A stretch of DNA of 64,000 nt from Bacillus gobiensis (GTDB lineage: Bacteria; Bacillota; Bacilli; Bacillales; Bacillaceae). The notes beneath the pieces were generated by a model, which searched no databases, was not told the origin of the DNA, and saw only the letters and a list, made by a program, of their open reading frames with translations. Shown piece by piece: positions 8,678 to 16,543 of the stretch. The DNA lies in contig NZ_CP012600.1 of the NCBI RefSeq assembly GCF_001278705.1, forward strand, positions 3,817,417-3,881,416. Direction: 5' to 3'. Position 1 is the stretch's first letter, and each line of letters begins with the position of its first letter. The position numbers and the translations under genes were made by a program.

Positions 8678-9013
8678 AACTGCTCACTCCTTTCAATAAT
8701 ATTTTAAGATTTGGGACATATATGAATCAAAGTATTTGCTTGAATAAGAAAGAGTAGAAGCTTTCAAAACCAGCTAAAGCTTGAAATTGAAAAACTCTCC
8801 TCAGAACATGGATATAGAAAAGTGGTAGAAAACGGATGCGACTCAATTTGCTCGAAATAAGAAAATTTCCGATAGTTTTTGATTACCAAGAAGGTACTCA
8901 AAAAAAGGAGAAGGCCCGGAAAAGTGATAATTTTAAAAATTTAGATGATTCTTTTTTTATATCATGATAAATTTTGGAATGTAGTAAATATTGATATAAA
9001 AGGAGAAAAGAAT
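8678..9013. other. Intergenic region without a supported gene
   Basis: About 335 bases of AT-rich sequence between the aldo/keto reductase and GyrI-like genes. Short codon-like stretches occur around 8770-8870 but no frame is maintained, so at most this is a highly decayed remnant. The promoter of the GyrI-like gene probably lies near 8940-9000. Confidence 0.4.
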
Positions 9014-9469
9014 ATGAATATCAAGATTGAAAACTTACCGAAATACCGAATTGCATATGTGCGACAAGTTGGTCCATACGGTCCCGATAATGTCCAAGCG
9101 ATGAAAAAATTAAAAAACTGGGCTAAGGAGAACAATCTTCTTGCCAAAACAGCAATAATACTTGGAATTTCGCAAGACAACCCTGAAACAACTTCTCCTG
9201 AAAACTGTCGCTATGATGCCTGCATCGTTATTTCAAACGATTATCAAATTAATGATTCCGTTAGTGAAAGTGAACTTCCTGGCGGGAAATATGCTATTTA
9301 CAAAGTCAAACATACAGCTGAAGACATTCAAAAAGCGTGGACTGAAATTTTTTCCGAACTACTAAACAGTGGCTATCAAATTGATACCAAGCCGATTTTT
9401 GAAAGATACATTGATGATATGGTTTATAGTGATTATTGTGAAATCTGCGTTCCTGTAAAAGTCGTTTAG
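9014..9469 (+). CDS. GyrI-like / AraC effector-binding-domain protein
   Basis: 151 residues forming a stand-alone SHS2-repeat effector-binding domain of the GyrI/SbmC/Rob C-terminal family: IENLPKYRIAYVRQVGPYG at the start, CRYDACIVISNDYQ in the middle, and ELPGGKYAIYKVKHTAEDI with ERYIDDMVY later. The glutamate equivalent in ELPGGKYAI matches the position that binds cationic amphipathic ligands in this family. ATG 9014 follows AAAGGAG. No HTH is attached, so it is a binding or hydrolase-type module and not a regulator. It probably sequesters or hydrolyses small hydrophobic toxicants. Confidence 0.8.
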   Translation: MNIKIENLPKYRIAYVRQVGPYGPDNVQAMKKLKNWAKENNLLAKTAIILGISQDNPETTSPENCRYDACIVISNDYQINDSVSESELPGGKYAIYKVKHTAEDIQKAWTEIFSELLNSGYQIDTKPIFERYIDDMVYSDYCEICVPVKVV

Positions 9470-9531
9470 AGCTCGTCAACCCTGATTGAAAATTATTTAG
9501 TCTGAAATGGTAAACTTTCACAACTTGATGG

Positions 9532-9575
9532 CCTGAACGTCTGCAGTGAACTCATTCACATCAGACGGATTCAGG
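9532..9575. repeat. Nested palindrome downstream of the GyrI-like gene
   Basis: A 44-base cruciform-like structure with stacked stems CCTGAA/TTCAGG, CGTCTG/CAGACG and GTGAA/TTCAC around a 4-base loop. There is no T tail, so it is not a classical terminator. It lies just left of the GC-rich island. Confidence 0.6.
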
Positions 9576-9673
9576 TGAAGGTAACCCATGAGTACAATCA
9601 TTTTTGTTCATCTTTTTTGCTTAATTAAATTGGAAAACTTCTTCAAAGCTCATTCGCGGTACTCGCTCGTCGG

Positions 9674-9709
9674 CTCGTGGAACGTCGAAACTTTGCGACG
9701 TTCCACGAG
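9674..9709. terminator. Long GC-rich hairpin at the island's left end
   Basis: A perfect 14-bp stem CTCGTGGAACGTCG / CGACGTTCCACGAG with an 8-base loop, 30 bases past the stop of the minus-strand oxidoreductase. There is no T run, so it may work as an intrinsic terminator of the donor organism or as a structural end. Confidence 0.6.
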
Positions 9710-9738
9710 GAGTGCGATGATCATTCGATCTGTCGTCC

Positions 9739-10749
9739 TCACGCGACCGTGAGCACGATCTTGCCTTGGATGTGCCCACGGGCGGCTCGTTCGTGCGCCT
9801 TGCGAGCATCGGCAAGTGGAAACGTGCTGTCGATGGCGACGCGAACCATCCCGGCATCGAGCAAGCGCCCGAATTCCGCCAGCTGCGGGCCGTTCGAGCG
9901 CACTTGGGTCATCGAGACCGTAACGCCTAGCTTCGCGGCCTCCTCGGCGTCGGAGAAGCCTAAGAACACCGGGAACAAAGCGCTGCCACGCTTGAGCGTA
10001 CGCAAGAAACGACCGGTGGTGGGACCACCGAGGGTATCGAGGACGAGATCAACGTCATGCGCGACGTCCTCGGGAGGGCTCTTGGTGTAGTCGATGAATT
10101 CGTCGGCACCGAGCTCGCGCAGGAACGACTCATGCGTGCCCGATGCCACCGCGATGACGTGCGCACCCTTCCATTTAGCCAGCTGCACCGCGAAGTGCCC
10201 CACGCCGCCCGCGGCACCATTGACGAGCACCGTCTTGCCGTTGAGCGGCACCGGACGATGCATCTCCGGTTGAAGCGGGTTCGGTTCATTGTGCCCCAGC
10301 TCGATCAGGAACTGCCACGCGGTGAGGCCTGCCATCGGCGCCCCTGCGGCGTGCACGTGATCGATGCCAGCCGGCTTGAGTGCAAGGTCAGACGCTGGCG
10401 CGGCGACGTACTCGGCATAAGCAGCGCTCTCCCCAAAGCTAGGAAAGCGAACCATGCCGAAAACTTCATCGCCGACGGAGAATCCCTGCACATCCGTGGC
10501 TACCGCCTCGACGACGCCCGACACGTCCGACCCCAGAATGACGGGAAAGGGCACCGGCGGCCGCCACTCAGGAGGAAGCATCTTATACCCGTCGCGCAGG
10601 TACCAGTCGGGGGGATTGATGCCAACCGCGTGAACGCGGACAAGCACTTCACCCGGCTTCAGCTCGGGAAGCGGCGCCTCCTCATAACGCAGTACCTCAG
10701 GGCCGCCGAATTCGTGCAGCCGAATCGTCTTCATCGTGTCTGTAGACAT
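9739..10749 (-). CDS. NADP-dependent zinc-independent alcohol dehydrogenase / quinone oxidoreductase (MDR family)
   Basis: 336 residues from ATG 10749, preceded by AAAGGAGAAAAGCG. The MDR N-terminal GroES-like domain is clear (RLHEFGGPEVLRYEEAPLPE, then HAVGINPPDWYLRDG and LGSDVSGVVEAV), followed by a Rossmann domain (GAAGGVGHFAVQLAK). The zinc ligands of classical alcohol dehydrogenases are absent, as in quinone oxidoreductases. It probably reduces quinones or enals. The strongly GC-rich codon use is foreign to this genome, yet the ribosome binding site suits Bacillus. It is divergent from the TetR at 10868, which is likely its regulator. Confidence 0.88.
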   Translation of the reverse strand: MSTDTMKTIRLHEFGGPEVLRYEEAPLPELKPGEVLVRVHAVGINPPDWYLRDGYKMLPPEWRPPVPFPVILGSDVSGVVEAVATDVQGFSVGDEVFGMVRFPSFGESAAYAEYVAAPASDLALKPAGIDHVHAAGAPMAGLTAWQFLIELGHNEPNPLQPEMHRPVPLNGKTVLVNGAAGGVGHFAVQLAKWKGAHVIAVASGTHESFLRELGADEFIDYTKSPPEDVAHDVDLVLDTLGGPTTGRFLRTLKRGSALFPVFLGFSDAEEAAKLGVTVSMTQVRSNGPQLAEFGRLLDAGMVRVAIDSTFPLADARKAHERAARGHIQGKIVLTVA

Positions 10750-10787
10750 CGCTTTTCTCCTTTCACGCAGATGTGTTATCCTTACTA

Positions 10788-10848
10788 GAGCAGTGCTCCA
10801 CATAAACAGATCACTGCTCCGTTTATAATTATACGGAGCGCCGCTCCG
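10788..10848. promoter_or_regulatory. Operator cluster between the divergent oxidoreductase and TetR genes
   Basis: Three related palindromic elements share a GGAGC/GCTCC core: GAGCAGTGCTC (10788-10798), half-site TCACTGCTCCG (10811-10821) and a perfect 7+1+7 palindrome CGGAGCGCCGCTCCG (10834-10848). A TATAAT-like box lies within. Spacing and symmetry are typical of TetR autoregulatory operators. Confidence 0.65.
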
Positions 10849-10867
10849 ATTGTCAAGGAGGAGGCAC

Positions 10868-11449
10868 ATGAGAGCCGATGCGAAGAAAAACTATGAGAAC
10901 ATACTTGAAGTCGCGAGCGTCGTTGTAGCCAAGCATGGCGCCGATGCATCGCTGCGCGACATCGCTCGCAGAGCTGGCGTCGGGCTCGGCACATTGTATC
11001 GTCATTTCCCGACGAGAGAGGCGCTGCTCGAAGCTTTGCTCCGCGCAGGCTTCGACGAGCTGACGGCAAAGGCACGTGAGCTCGAAACTGCGAGTTCACC
11101 CGATGATGCACTCGTGTCGTGGCTACGCGACGTCATTGCATGCGCGGGCAACTATCAAGGTGTTGTGGCGGCGATGATGGCAGCCATGGAGGACACGAAG
11201 TCCGCACTCCACGCTTCGTGCGTCACGATGCGCACGGCAGGCACGCGGCTTCTCACTCGCGCTCAGGCCGAGGGTCTAGCGCGTACCGACATGGATGGTG
11301 ATGACCTGTTCTCGCTAGCTGCTGCGCTCGCGTGGCTCGGCGACCAGCCCTCGTCCGCGCCACGAGCTGAGCATCTCTTCAGTATTATCGCGAGCGCGAT
11401 CTTGACGAATCGGGCGAGCAGCGATTTCAGGGCGCAGCCGCCACTCTAA
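10868..11449 (+). CDS. TetR-family regulator in the GC-rich island
   Basis: 193 residues. HTH residues ~6-50 contain SLRDIARRAGVGLGTLYRHF, the hallmark of the TetR group with the conserved TLYRHFPTREALLEAL. AAGGAGGAGG lies just upstream of ATG 10868. The C-terminal domain is all-helical. The last ~12 residues (SSDFRAQPPL) do not look like a normal TetR end, because coding for a second TetR remnant begins in another frame at about 11437. The true 3' end may therefore have been replaced at a recombination junction. Confidence 0.85.
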   Translation: MRADAKKNYENILEVASVVVAKHGADASLRDIARRAGVGLGTLYRHFPTREALLEALLRAGFDELTAKARELETASSPDDALVSWLRDVIACAGNYQGVVAAMMAAMEDTKSALHASCVTMRTAGTRLLTRAQAEGLARTDMDGDDLFSLAAALAWLGDQPSSAPRAEHLFSIIASAILTNRASSDFRAQPPL

Positions 11450-11775
11450 AGCAGGTCGCACGCGTGGCGGAGGTCGGCATCGGCACTCTCTACCGTCACT
11501 TCCCGACGCGCGACGCACTGATCGAGGCGGTGTACCGACAGGAGACCGATACGCTGATTGATGCGGCCGCACAACTGATGATGGAGCGGGAGCCGGTGGC
11601 GGCGCTCCGCGAATGGCTGCTGCTATTCGTGGATTTTCTTGACACCAAGAAGGGCATGGCGGAGGCACTTAGTACGTTGATCCGCGGCCCAGATCCCTCT
11701 ACAGCGGAACTCCGGCCCGCCTCGCCGCTCCTATCGCGGCTCTGATCGACCGTGCAGTCAAAACGGGCCCCAAAA
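11437..11775 (+). pseudogene. Second TetR-family gene, truncated at both ends and frameshifted
   Basis: Beginning inside the 3' end of the upstream TetR but in another frame, the translation TLKQVARVAEVGIGTLYRHF is the recognition half of a TetR HTH; the first ~25 residues are missing. It continues through VYRQETDTLIDAAAQLM and DTKKGMAEALSTLIRG. Near 11695 the plausible frame switches (SLYSGTPARLAAPIAALIDR). Coding stops abruptly at about 11770, where composition falls to AT-rich. It appears to be an internal fragment joined by illegitimate recombination and is not functional. Confidence 0.7.
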
Positions 11776-12164
11776 TTGCATTAGTAACTTACAGGTTTAT
11801 CTTACCGTTTTATCCGCAATAATAACGCTTTCATTACTTTTTTTAATAGTACTTTCACGAATTCCTCAGGTCTCCAACGTTATGGGTGGGCAGCGGATCG
11901 GACTTGCCGTTCATGATAGTGTTTAGTACCTAAACGCTATTAGCGAAACCGATCCCATACAGTAAGTTCGATTATGTATATGTCTTGCAATAATTCGTAA
12001 ATTTTCGCCGCAGGACATGCAGACTCGACCACTGAGAGTTCCGATGGAGTATCTCTTAAATCTCTTTGTTATTAATAATGCTCTAGTGAAAGTTTTGAAG
12101 ATTAGGTTCTGTAAACTGCAGGCAAAAAGATTCAATAAAATTTCGAATGATAGGAGGTATTTCG
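11776..12164. other. Intergenic region with a strong palindrome at 11916-11940
   Basis: No gene supported. The palindrome ATAGTGTTTAG-TAC-CTAAACGCTAT has an 11-bp arm with one G-T wobble and a 3-base centre, which is operator-like and not terminator-like. It lies about 225 bases upstream of the DoxX-like gene. The rest is AT-rich, unlike both flanking GC-rich segments. Confidence 0.45.
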
Positions 12165-12656
12165 ATGGCACCGCTTATCGTGCTTGTCGTTGTCACGCTG
12201 GCGCTCCTCGGCGCAGGAGCAATGGGGGTGAGCCGTCTGCGGCAATGGCCGGTTGCTCTTCGAGGCGGATTAGCTGCTATGTTTGTGCTGACCGGCGTGA
12301 TTCACTTCGTCGGGATGCGTGAGGAACTCATCAGTATGGTTCCGCCAACCTTGCCAAACCCCGGCTTGATCGTTACCATCACAGGTCTGCTGGAGTTGGC
12401 CGGCGCTGTAGGATTGCTGTTGCGGCCGACTGTCTCATGGGCAGCCGGCGGGCTTACTGTCCTGCTTGTTGTGATGTTCCCGGCCAATATCTACATACCC
12501 CTCGAAGGACTCACAACTAATCCGGCAGATGCTCTGGTTCCTCGCATCCTGATGCTGCTTGTCTTCCTGACAGCGACCATTGCAATCTTGGCAACCCACA
12601 AGCGACCTCGGTCTAAAACGAAGTCACCGGTTGTAACGGATAACTCACTAAACTGA
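12165..12656 (+). CDS. DoxX-like integral membrane protein
   Basis: 163 residues with about four membrane segments (residues 2-22, 34-52, 68-90, 96-118), plus a fifth near 128-147 and a basic tail. The GVIHFVG motif after the second segment and the GLLELAGAVGLLL segment are typical of DoxX/DoxX-like proteins associated with redox or detoxification enzymes. TAGGAGGT precedes ATG 12165. Bases 12361-12420 are 35/60 G/C, so the gene may share the foreign origin of the nearby island. Its precise role is unknown. Confidence 0.75.
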   Translation: MAPLIVLVVVTLALLGAGAMGVSRLRQWPVALRGGLAAMFVLTGVIHFVGMREELISMVPPTLPNPGLIVTITGLLELAGAVGLLLRPTVSWAAGGLTVLLVVMFPANIYIPLEGLTTNPADALVPRILMLLVFLTATIAILATHKRPRSKTKSPVVTDNSLN

Positions 12657-13307
12657 CTGCAGGATTCCTGGTGTAGATTTTGGAAAGAAATTTTGTCTTG
12701 CTAGTTTGAGTTGCTAAATGATACGATTGCTTAGTAAATTTTGATGGGTAAAACGTTAGAGAGAAGCCGGTTGAAAGTAAATTAATTGAATATTTGTATT
12801 TCCCTATATCATTCTTCGTCCCTCTGTGAAAAAGTTTTGCCTATTGAAGGTGAAATAAAATGAGAACATTACATTTGGGTAGTTTTTTAATTCAATAATA
12901 TTCGGGATCGGATACAGGTGAGAATTCGGTCTTTTTTTTATGGAAATCATTATTCTCTTTTGCCAATAGGGTGAAGCTAAGAGGTGAAGGGTTTGGGGAA
13001 ATCGGAGGAAGTAGTTTTTTGTTTTTATATATTAATTCATATACATTTATTTCTGTGTGTTTCCTGAAAAGAATATCCTTCAGGGTGTTTATTATTAATA
13101 AATAGGTGTTTGGAGATAATAATGAAAGCAAGAACCTTTCTAATAGATAGAAATGCTTAATAAAGATGTGAAGAATGTTTTTAGGAGTAAACTTTTAAGG
13201 TAAATTGAAAAAAGTAACGCCTGCTTCTTCATTTCGAGACCGAACCTGAGAGCGTATTGCAGTATGCTTGAATTTGGTCTGTTAAACGTGTAAGAGGAGG
13301 AAATGAA
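12657..13307. promoter_or_regulatory. Long leader with a compound hairpin (13237-13280) before the permease
   Basis: 650 bases without a gene. Just upstream of the permease ribosome binding site, AGACCGAA (13237-13244) pairs with TTTGGTCT (13273-13280), and inside it AGCGTAT pairs with GTATGCT around a TGCA loop. No T-box sequence and no recognisable riboswitch core was found. The hairpin may protect the mRNA or bind a regulator. Confidence 0.4.
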
Positions 13308-14696
13308 GTGGGAAATCAAGAACTGAAAAGAGGACTGGAAGCACGTCATATTCAGATGATTGCATTAGGTGGTACGATTGGTGTCGGATTATTTATGGGT
13401 TCGGCCAGCACAATCGGGTGGACGGGTCCGTCTGTCCTGCTTGCTTATGCGATCTGCGGAATATTTATATTCTTCATAATGCGCGCAATGGGAGAAATGT
13501 TATATGTAGAGCCAAGTACAGGTTCGTTTGCGACCTTTGGTCATAAGTACATACATCCATTAGCAGGTTATATGACTGCGTGGAGTAACTGGTTCCAGTG
13601 GGTTATCGTTGGAATGGCTGAAATAATTGCAGTTGGAACATATATGAAGTACTGGTTCCCAGATATGCCTGCTTGGATACCAAGTATCATTGCAATGGTT
13701 ATTCTTGGAGCAGCGAACTTAATTTCCGTTAAATCATTTGGTGAATTTGAATTTTGGTTCGCGATGATTAAAATCGTTACGATTGTATTAATGATAATTG
13801 CTGGGATTGGCCTTATTTTCTTCGGATTTGGAAACGAAGGCGGCGCAATCGGTTTATCAAACCTTTGGTCACATGGCGGCTTCTTTACAGGCGGCTGGTC
13901 AGGATTTTTCTTTGCTCTATCTCTTGTTATTGCAGCCTATCAAGGGGTTGAACTAATTGGGATTACAGCCGGCGAAGCAAAAGAGCCTCAAAAAACATTA
14001 ACAAGCGCGATTCAAAGTATTATTTGGCGTATTTTAATCTTTTATATAGGTGCTATTTTTGTTATTGTCACAGTTTATCCTTGGAACCAGCTTGATTCAC
14101 TTGGCAGTCCGTTTGTTTCGACCTTTGCAAAAGTAGGAATTACAGCAGCCGCCGGTATTATTAATTTTGTCGTCATTACAGCAGCAATGTCCGGCTGCAA
14201 TAGCGGTATCTTCAGTGCAACGCGTATGCTTTATACATTGGGAGTGAATGGACAAGCGCCTAAATTTTTTAAGAAAATCTCCGGTAATGGTGTCCCGTTA
14301 TTTGGTACGATTGCTGTTCTTATTGGTTTAGCAATCGGCGTTGTTTTAAGTTATATTTCGCCGCCGAATATATTTGTGTACGTGTACAGTGCAAGTGTGC
14401 TGCCGGGAATGATGCCTTGGTTTGTCATCCTTATTAGTCAAATTCGGTTCAGAAAAGTAAAAGGAGCCGAAATGGCAAAACATCCATTCAAAATGCCTTT
14501 TGCGCCTTTTACCAACTATTTGACGATTGCCTTTTTAATTATGGTATTAATCGGTATGTGGTTTAATGAGGACACACGTATATCGCTTGTTGTAGGAGTT
14601 GTGTTCCTAGCTCTCGTTGTCATTAGCTACTATGCTTTTGGAATAGGCAAGCGTGTTCCAGTAGAAACTCAAATAGATGATGAGCAGAGTAAGTAA
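13308..14696 (+). CDS. Amino-acid permease of the APC superfamily (AAT group)
   Basis: 462 residues with twelve predicted membrane helices. The N-terminal [20 protein letters not shown] is the signature of the AAT amino-acid transporters (AroP, LysP, AnsP, YtnA). The [21 protein letters not shown] region and the [18 protein letters not shown] motif are also diagnostic. The start is GTG, with AGAGGAGG 7 bases upstream. It imports an amino acid by proton symport at the cytoplasmic membrane; the substrate cannot be read from sequence. It is convergent with the cyclase gene and shares its terminator. Confidence 0.9.
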   Translation: MGNQELKRGLEARHIQMIALGGTIGVGLFMGSASTIGWTGPSVLLAYAICGIFIFFIMRAMGEMLYVEPSTGSFATFGHKYIHPLAGYMTAWSNWFQWVIVGMAEIIAVGTYMKYWFPDMPAWIPSIIAMVILGAANLISVKSFGEFEFWFAMIKIVTIVLMIIAGIGLIFFGFGNEGGAIGLSNLWSHGGFFTGGWSGFFFALSLVIAAYQGVELIGITAGEAKEPQKTLTSAIQSIIWRILIFYIGAIFVIVTVYPWNQLDSLGSPFVSTFAKVGITAAAGIINFVVITAAMSGCNSGIFSATRMLYTLGVNGQAPKFFKKISGNGVPLFGTIAVLIGLAIGVVLSYISPPNIFVYVYSASVLPGMMPWFVILISQIRFRKVKGAEMAKHPFKMPFAPFTNYLTIAFLIMVLIGMWFNEDTRISLVVGVVFLALVVISYYAFGIGKRVPVETQIDDEQSK

Positions 14697-14753
14697 TATC
14701 CAGCTTTTTAAAACACATAAGAATGTTTTTTCTATTAATTATGTTTTACAACA

Positions 14754-14781
14754 AGCGTGCGAAACTACGGTTTCGCACGCT
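14754..14781. terminator. Bidirectional terminator between permease and cyclase genes
   Basis: A perfect 12-bp stem AGCGTGCGAAAC / GTTTCGCACGCT with loop TACG, followed by TTTAGTT on the right and A/T-rich sequence on the left, between two convergent stop codons. Confidence 0.85.
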
Positions 14782-14796
14782 TTAGTTAAAAATAAA

Positions 14797-15576
14797 TTAA
14801 AAGAATTGAACTGCGACAGGACGCGCCCAACCAGCGGATGCCTTATCAATTTTAACTGGGAAAGCAAAGACATAAAAACCAGTAGCAGGCAATTGCTCAA
14901 GATTAGCGAGCTTTTCAATTTGACAATAAGGAATTTTACTTCCAGCAAAGTGTCCTTCCCAAATGATGGAGGGATCTTTTTTATTCTCGTAGCGCTTGGC
15001 GGTATGATTAAATGGTGCGTCCCAGCTCCAAGCGTCTGTTCCAACCAGTCGCACACCATGCTCAGTTAAATACAGCGTTGCTTCGCGACCCATTCCACAA
15101 CCACTTTCTAAGAAATCTTTTTCCCCATATTTTGCACCAGCAGATGTATTCACAAGCACAATGTCACCAGGGATCAATTTATGGTTAATGCGGCTAAGTT
15201 CTTCTCTAATTTCTTTCGCAGAGATGACATGTCCATCTTCAAAATGTCTAAAATCTAATTTAACACCAGGGCCATGAAACCAATCAAGAGGAACCTCATC
15301 TATAGTCAACATTGGCTTGCCATCATCTGAAACAGAACGATAGTGATAAGGTGCATCAATATGAGTTCCAGCATGCGTCGTCATATTAACTTTTTCTACT
15401 GCCCAACCTTCATTACCAGGAAGATCATTGGAAGAAAGTCCAGGAAAGCTTTCTATAAGTTGTTCAGCTCCTTGTTTATGATCGAAATAGTCAATTTTGG
15501 GTAGGGCACCTGGTGGGTCAGATGGAATACCGGCTTTTAAAGGTACTGACAGATCTACAATTTGACGAATATTCAT
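14797..15576 (-). CDS. Cyclase-family metal-dependent hydrolase (kynurenine-formamidase-like)
   Basis: 259 residues. The metal motif HAGTHIDAPYHY (H-x-G-T-H-x-D-x-P-x-H) is complete and defines the cyclase family, which includes kynurenine formamidase, isatin hydrolase and polyketide cyclases. A second conserved block is VRLVGTDAWSWDAP. At 259 residues it is longer than KynB (~210) and closer to the isatin-hydrolase-like group. AAAGGAG precedes the ATG. No kynureninase or other tryptophan-catabolic gene is nearby, so the substrate stays open. It is single-gene, with a shared terminator downstream. Confidence 0.85.
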   Translation of the reverse strand: MNIRQIVDLSVPLKAGIPSDPPGALPKIDYFDHKQGAEQLIESFPGLSSNDLPGNEGWAVEKVNMTTHAGTHIDAPYHYRSVSDDGKPMLTIDEVPLDWFHGPGVKLDFRHFEDGHVISAKEIREELSRINHKLIPGDIVLVNTSAGAKYGEKDFLESGCGMGREATLYLTEHGVRLVGTDAWSWDAPFNHTAKRYENKKDPSIIWEGHFAGSKIPYCQIEKLANLEQLPATGFYVFAFPVKIDKASAGWARPVAVQFF

Positions 15577-15861
15577 AAAATTTTCTCCTTTGCTACATAA
15601 TAGGATATTTTATGGGACATCTAAAGTTTAATTAAGATCCGAACCATGAACAAGTTGCATTTGGTATATAAATATAATAAATGCCGCCTTTTAAAAAAGA
15701 CGGTCATCCAGTGCTGTATTATTTAAAAAGTTTCCCTTATTACTATTTAAGTCGGGAGAAAAAAAGCAGAGAGTGTTCAGCTATTCATCTTACTAATTAA
15801 ATTATTAGTAAGATAGAATGCATTGCATATGTACGCATGAAATTCTTGGTATCGGGAAGAG

Positions 15862-15942
15862 ATGGCCCACGCCAAAAACGCTTCTAAAAAGCAAGAAAAG
15901 GATAAGATCAAGCGGGAAAAAGGAGAAGGAGGAATTTATTGA
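15862..15942 (+). CDS. Possible 26-residue very basic small protein
   Basis: ATG 15862 follows GGGAAGAG and encodes a lysine-rich peptide (MAHAKNASKKQEKD, then IKREKGEGG) ending at TGA 15942. The composition resembles small basic Bacillus proteins of unknown role, but there is no independent support. The end overlaps an AGGAGG sequence that could serve a further start at 15947, which I do not believe because it would run antisense into the MarR gene. Confidence 0.35.
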   Translation: MAHAKNASKKQEKDKIKREKGEGGIY

Positions 15943-15989
15943 TTTATGAAATTGGAAGCGGAAGTCCTCGTTTTAATAAAAAAGTCAGC

Positions 15990-16385
15990 CTATTCCTTAA
16001 AAAAACGAGTGCGCTTAATTTCTTCCAAATGGATCCCGGATAGAGTTTGCAGTATTTCAAGACCCTGATCGGTTACTTCGATCAATACACTCCGGCCATC
16101 CTCCGGATTTGGCCTCCGTTTTACTAGGCCAAGCTGTTCGCATCGATCAATTAGACCTACACAGGCGTGGTGAGTAATTTGCAAACGTTCCGCTAATTCA
16201 CGGGGTGTGACATAATCCCGTCCGGGAAATCCTTTAACGGCCAATAACAGCTGATGTTGTTTGGGAGTGAGACCATGACTTCGTGCAGCAGCTTCACTAA
16301 AGTGAAGAAATTTTCTTATTTGATATCTAAATTCCGCTAAGTATTCATAAACGTCCTTTGACAAGGGTGCTTTCACAAAAGTCAT
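15990..16385 (-). CDS. MarR-family transcriptional regulator
   Basis: 131 residues with the winged-helix MarR core: LTPKQHQLLLAVKGFPG, then TPRELAERLQITHHACVGLI (recognition helix) and RRPNPEDGRSVLIEVTDQG (the wing with the conserved D-x-R). AGGAAGGT immediately precedes the ATG. It is divergent from the nitrite reductase operon, 158 bases apart. Control of nir by this protein is possible, but the visible TnrA box is the better-supported input. The ligand is unknown. Confidence 0.85.
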   Translation of the reverse strand: MTFVKAPLSKDVYEYLAEFRYQIRKFLHFSEAAARSHGLTPKQHQLLLAVKGFPGRDYVTPRELAERLQITHHACVGLIDRCEQLGLVKRRPNPEDGRSVLIEVTDQGLEILQTLSGIHLEEIKRTRFFKE

Positions 16386-16457
16386 ACCTTCCTATTAAAC
16401 ATGATGCTTCTATCTTATCATAACCATAAAATACTAGTAAACTGCGATAATATTCCA

Positions 16458-16515
16458 TGTTAGAAAACCTGACACGTTTATAGAGGTATTCTTGACTTCT
16501 ATATAAAATAGAACA
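16458..16515 (+). promoter_or_regulatory. TnrA box and promoter of the nirB-nirD-cobA operon
   Basis: TGTTAGAAAACCTGACA (16458-16474) matches the TnrA/GlnR consensus TGTNA-N7-TNACA exactly. A TATAAA -10 box at 16503-16508 puts the likely start near 16515 and the box centre near -49, the activating position known for TnrA targets in B. subtilis. Nitrogen-limitation activation is therefore the strong inference. Confidence 0.75.
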
Positions 16516-16543
16516 GAACTAAAAGTGTCAGGAGGAGAGAATC

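Larger units (their letters stand above)
9640..11775. mobile_element. GC-rich island of foreign composition
   Basis: Composition changes abruptly at about 9640 and back at about 11775. As a sample, bases 10141-10200 contain 39 G/C of 60 (65%), against well under half in most flanking lines. The island holds an oxidoreductase gene, a divergent TetR gene and a truncated second TetR. Codon use is strongly GC-ended. No integrase, transposase or direct-repeat target site was found at the edges. Horizontal acquisition from a high-GC bacterium is the inference. Confidence 0.75.

Noticed and set aside
9677..10788. Long plus-strand frames antisense to the MDR oxidoreductase
   Set aside because: They are shadows of GC-rich codons; the minus-strand frame carries the MDR motifs and a proper ribosome binding site.
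12657..13307. T-box or lysine-type riboswitch for the permease
   Set aside because: No AGGGTGGNACCGCG-like sequence or recognisable aptamer core was found.
14677..15069. 130-codon plus-strand frame overlapping permease end and cyclase
   Set aside because: No family signal, crosses a terminator, and is antisense to a well-supported cyclase.
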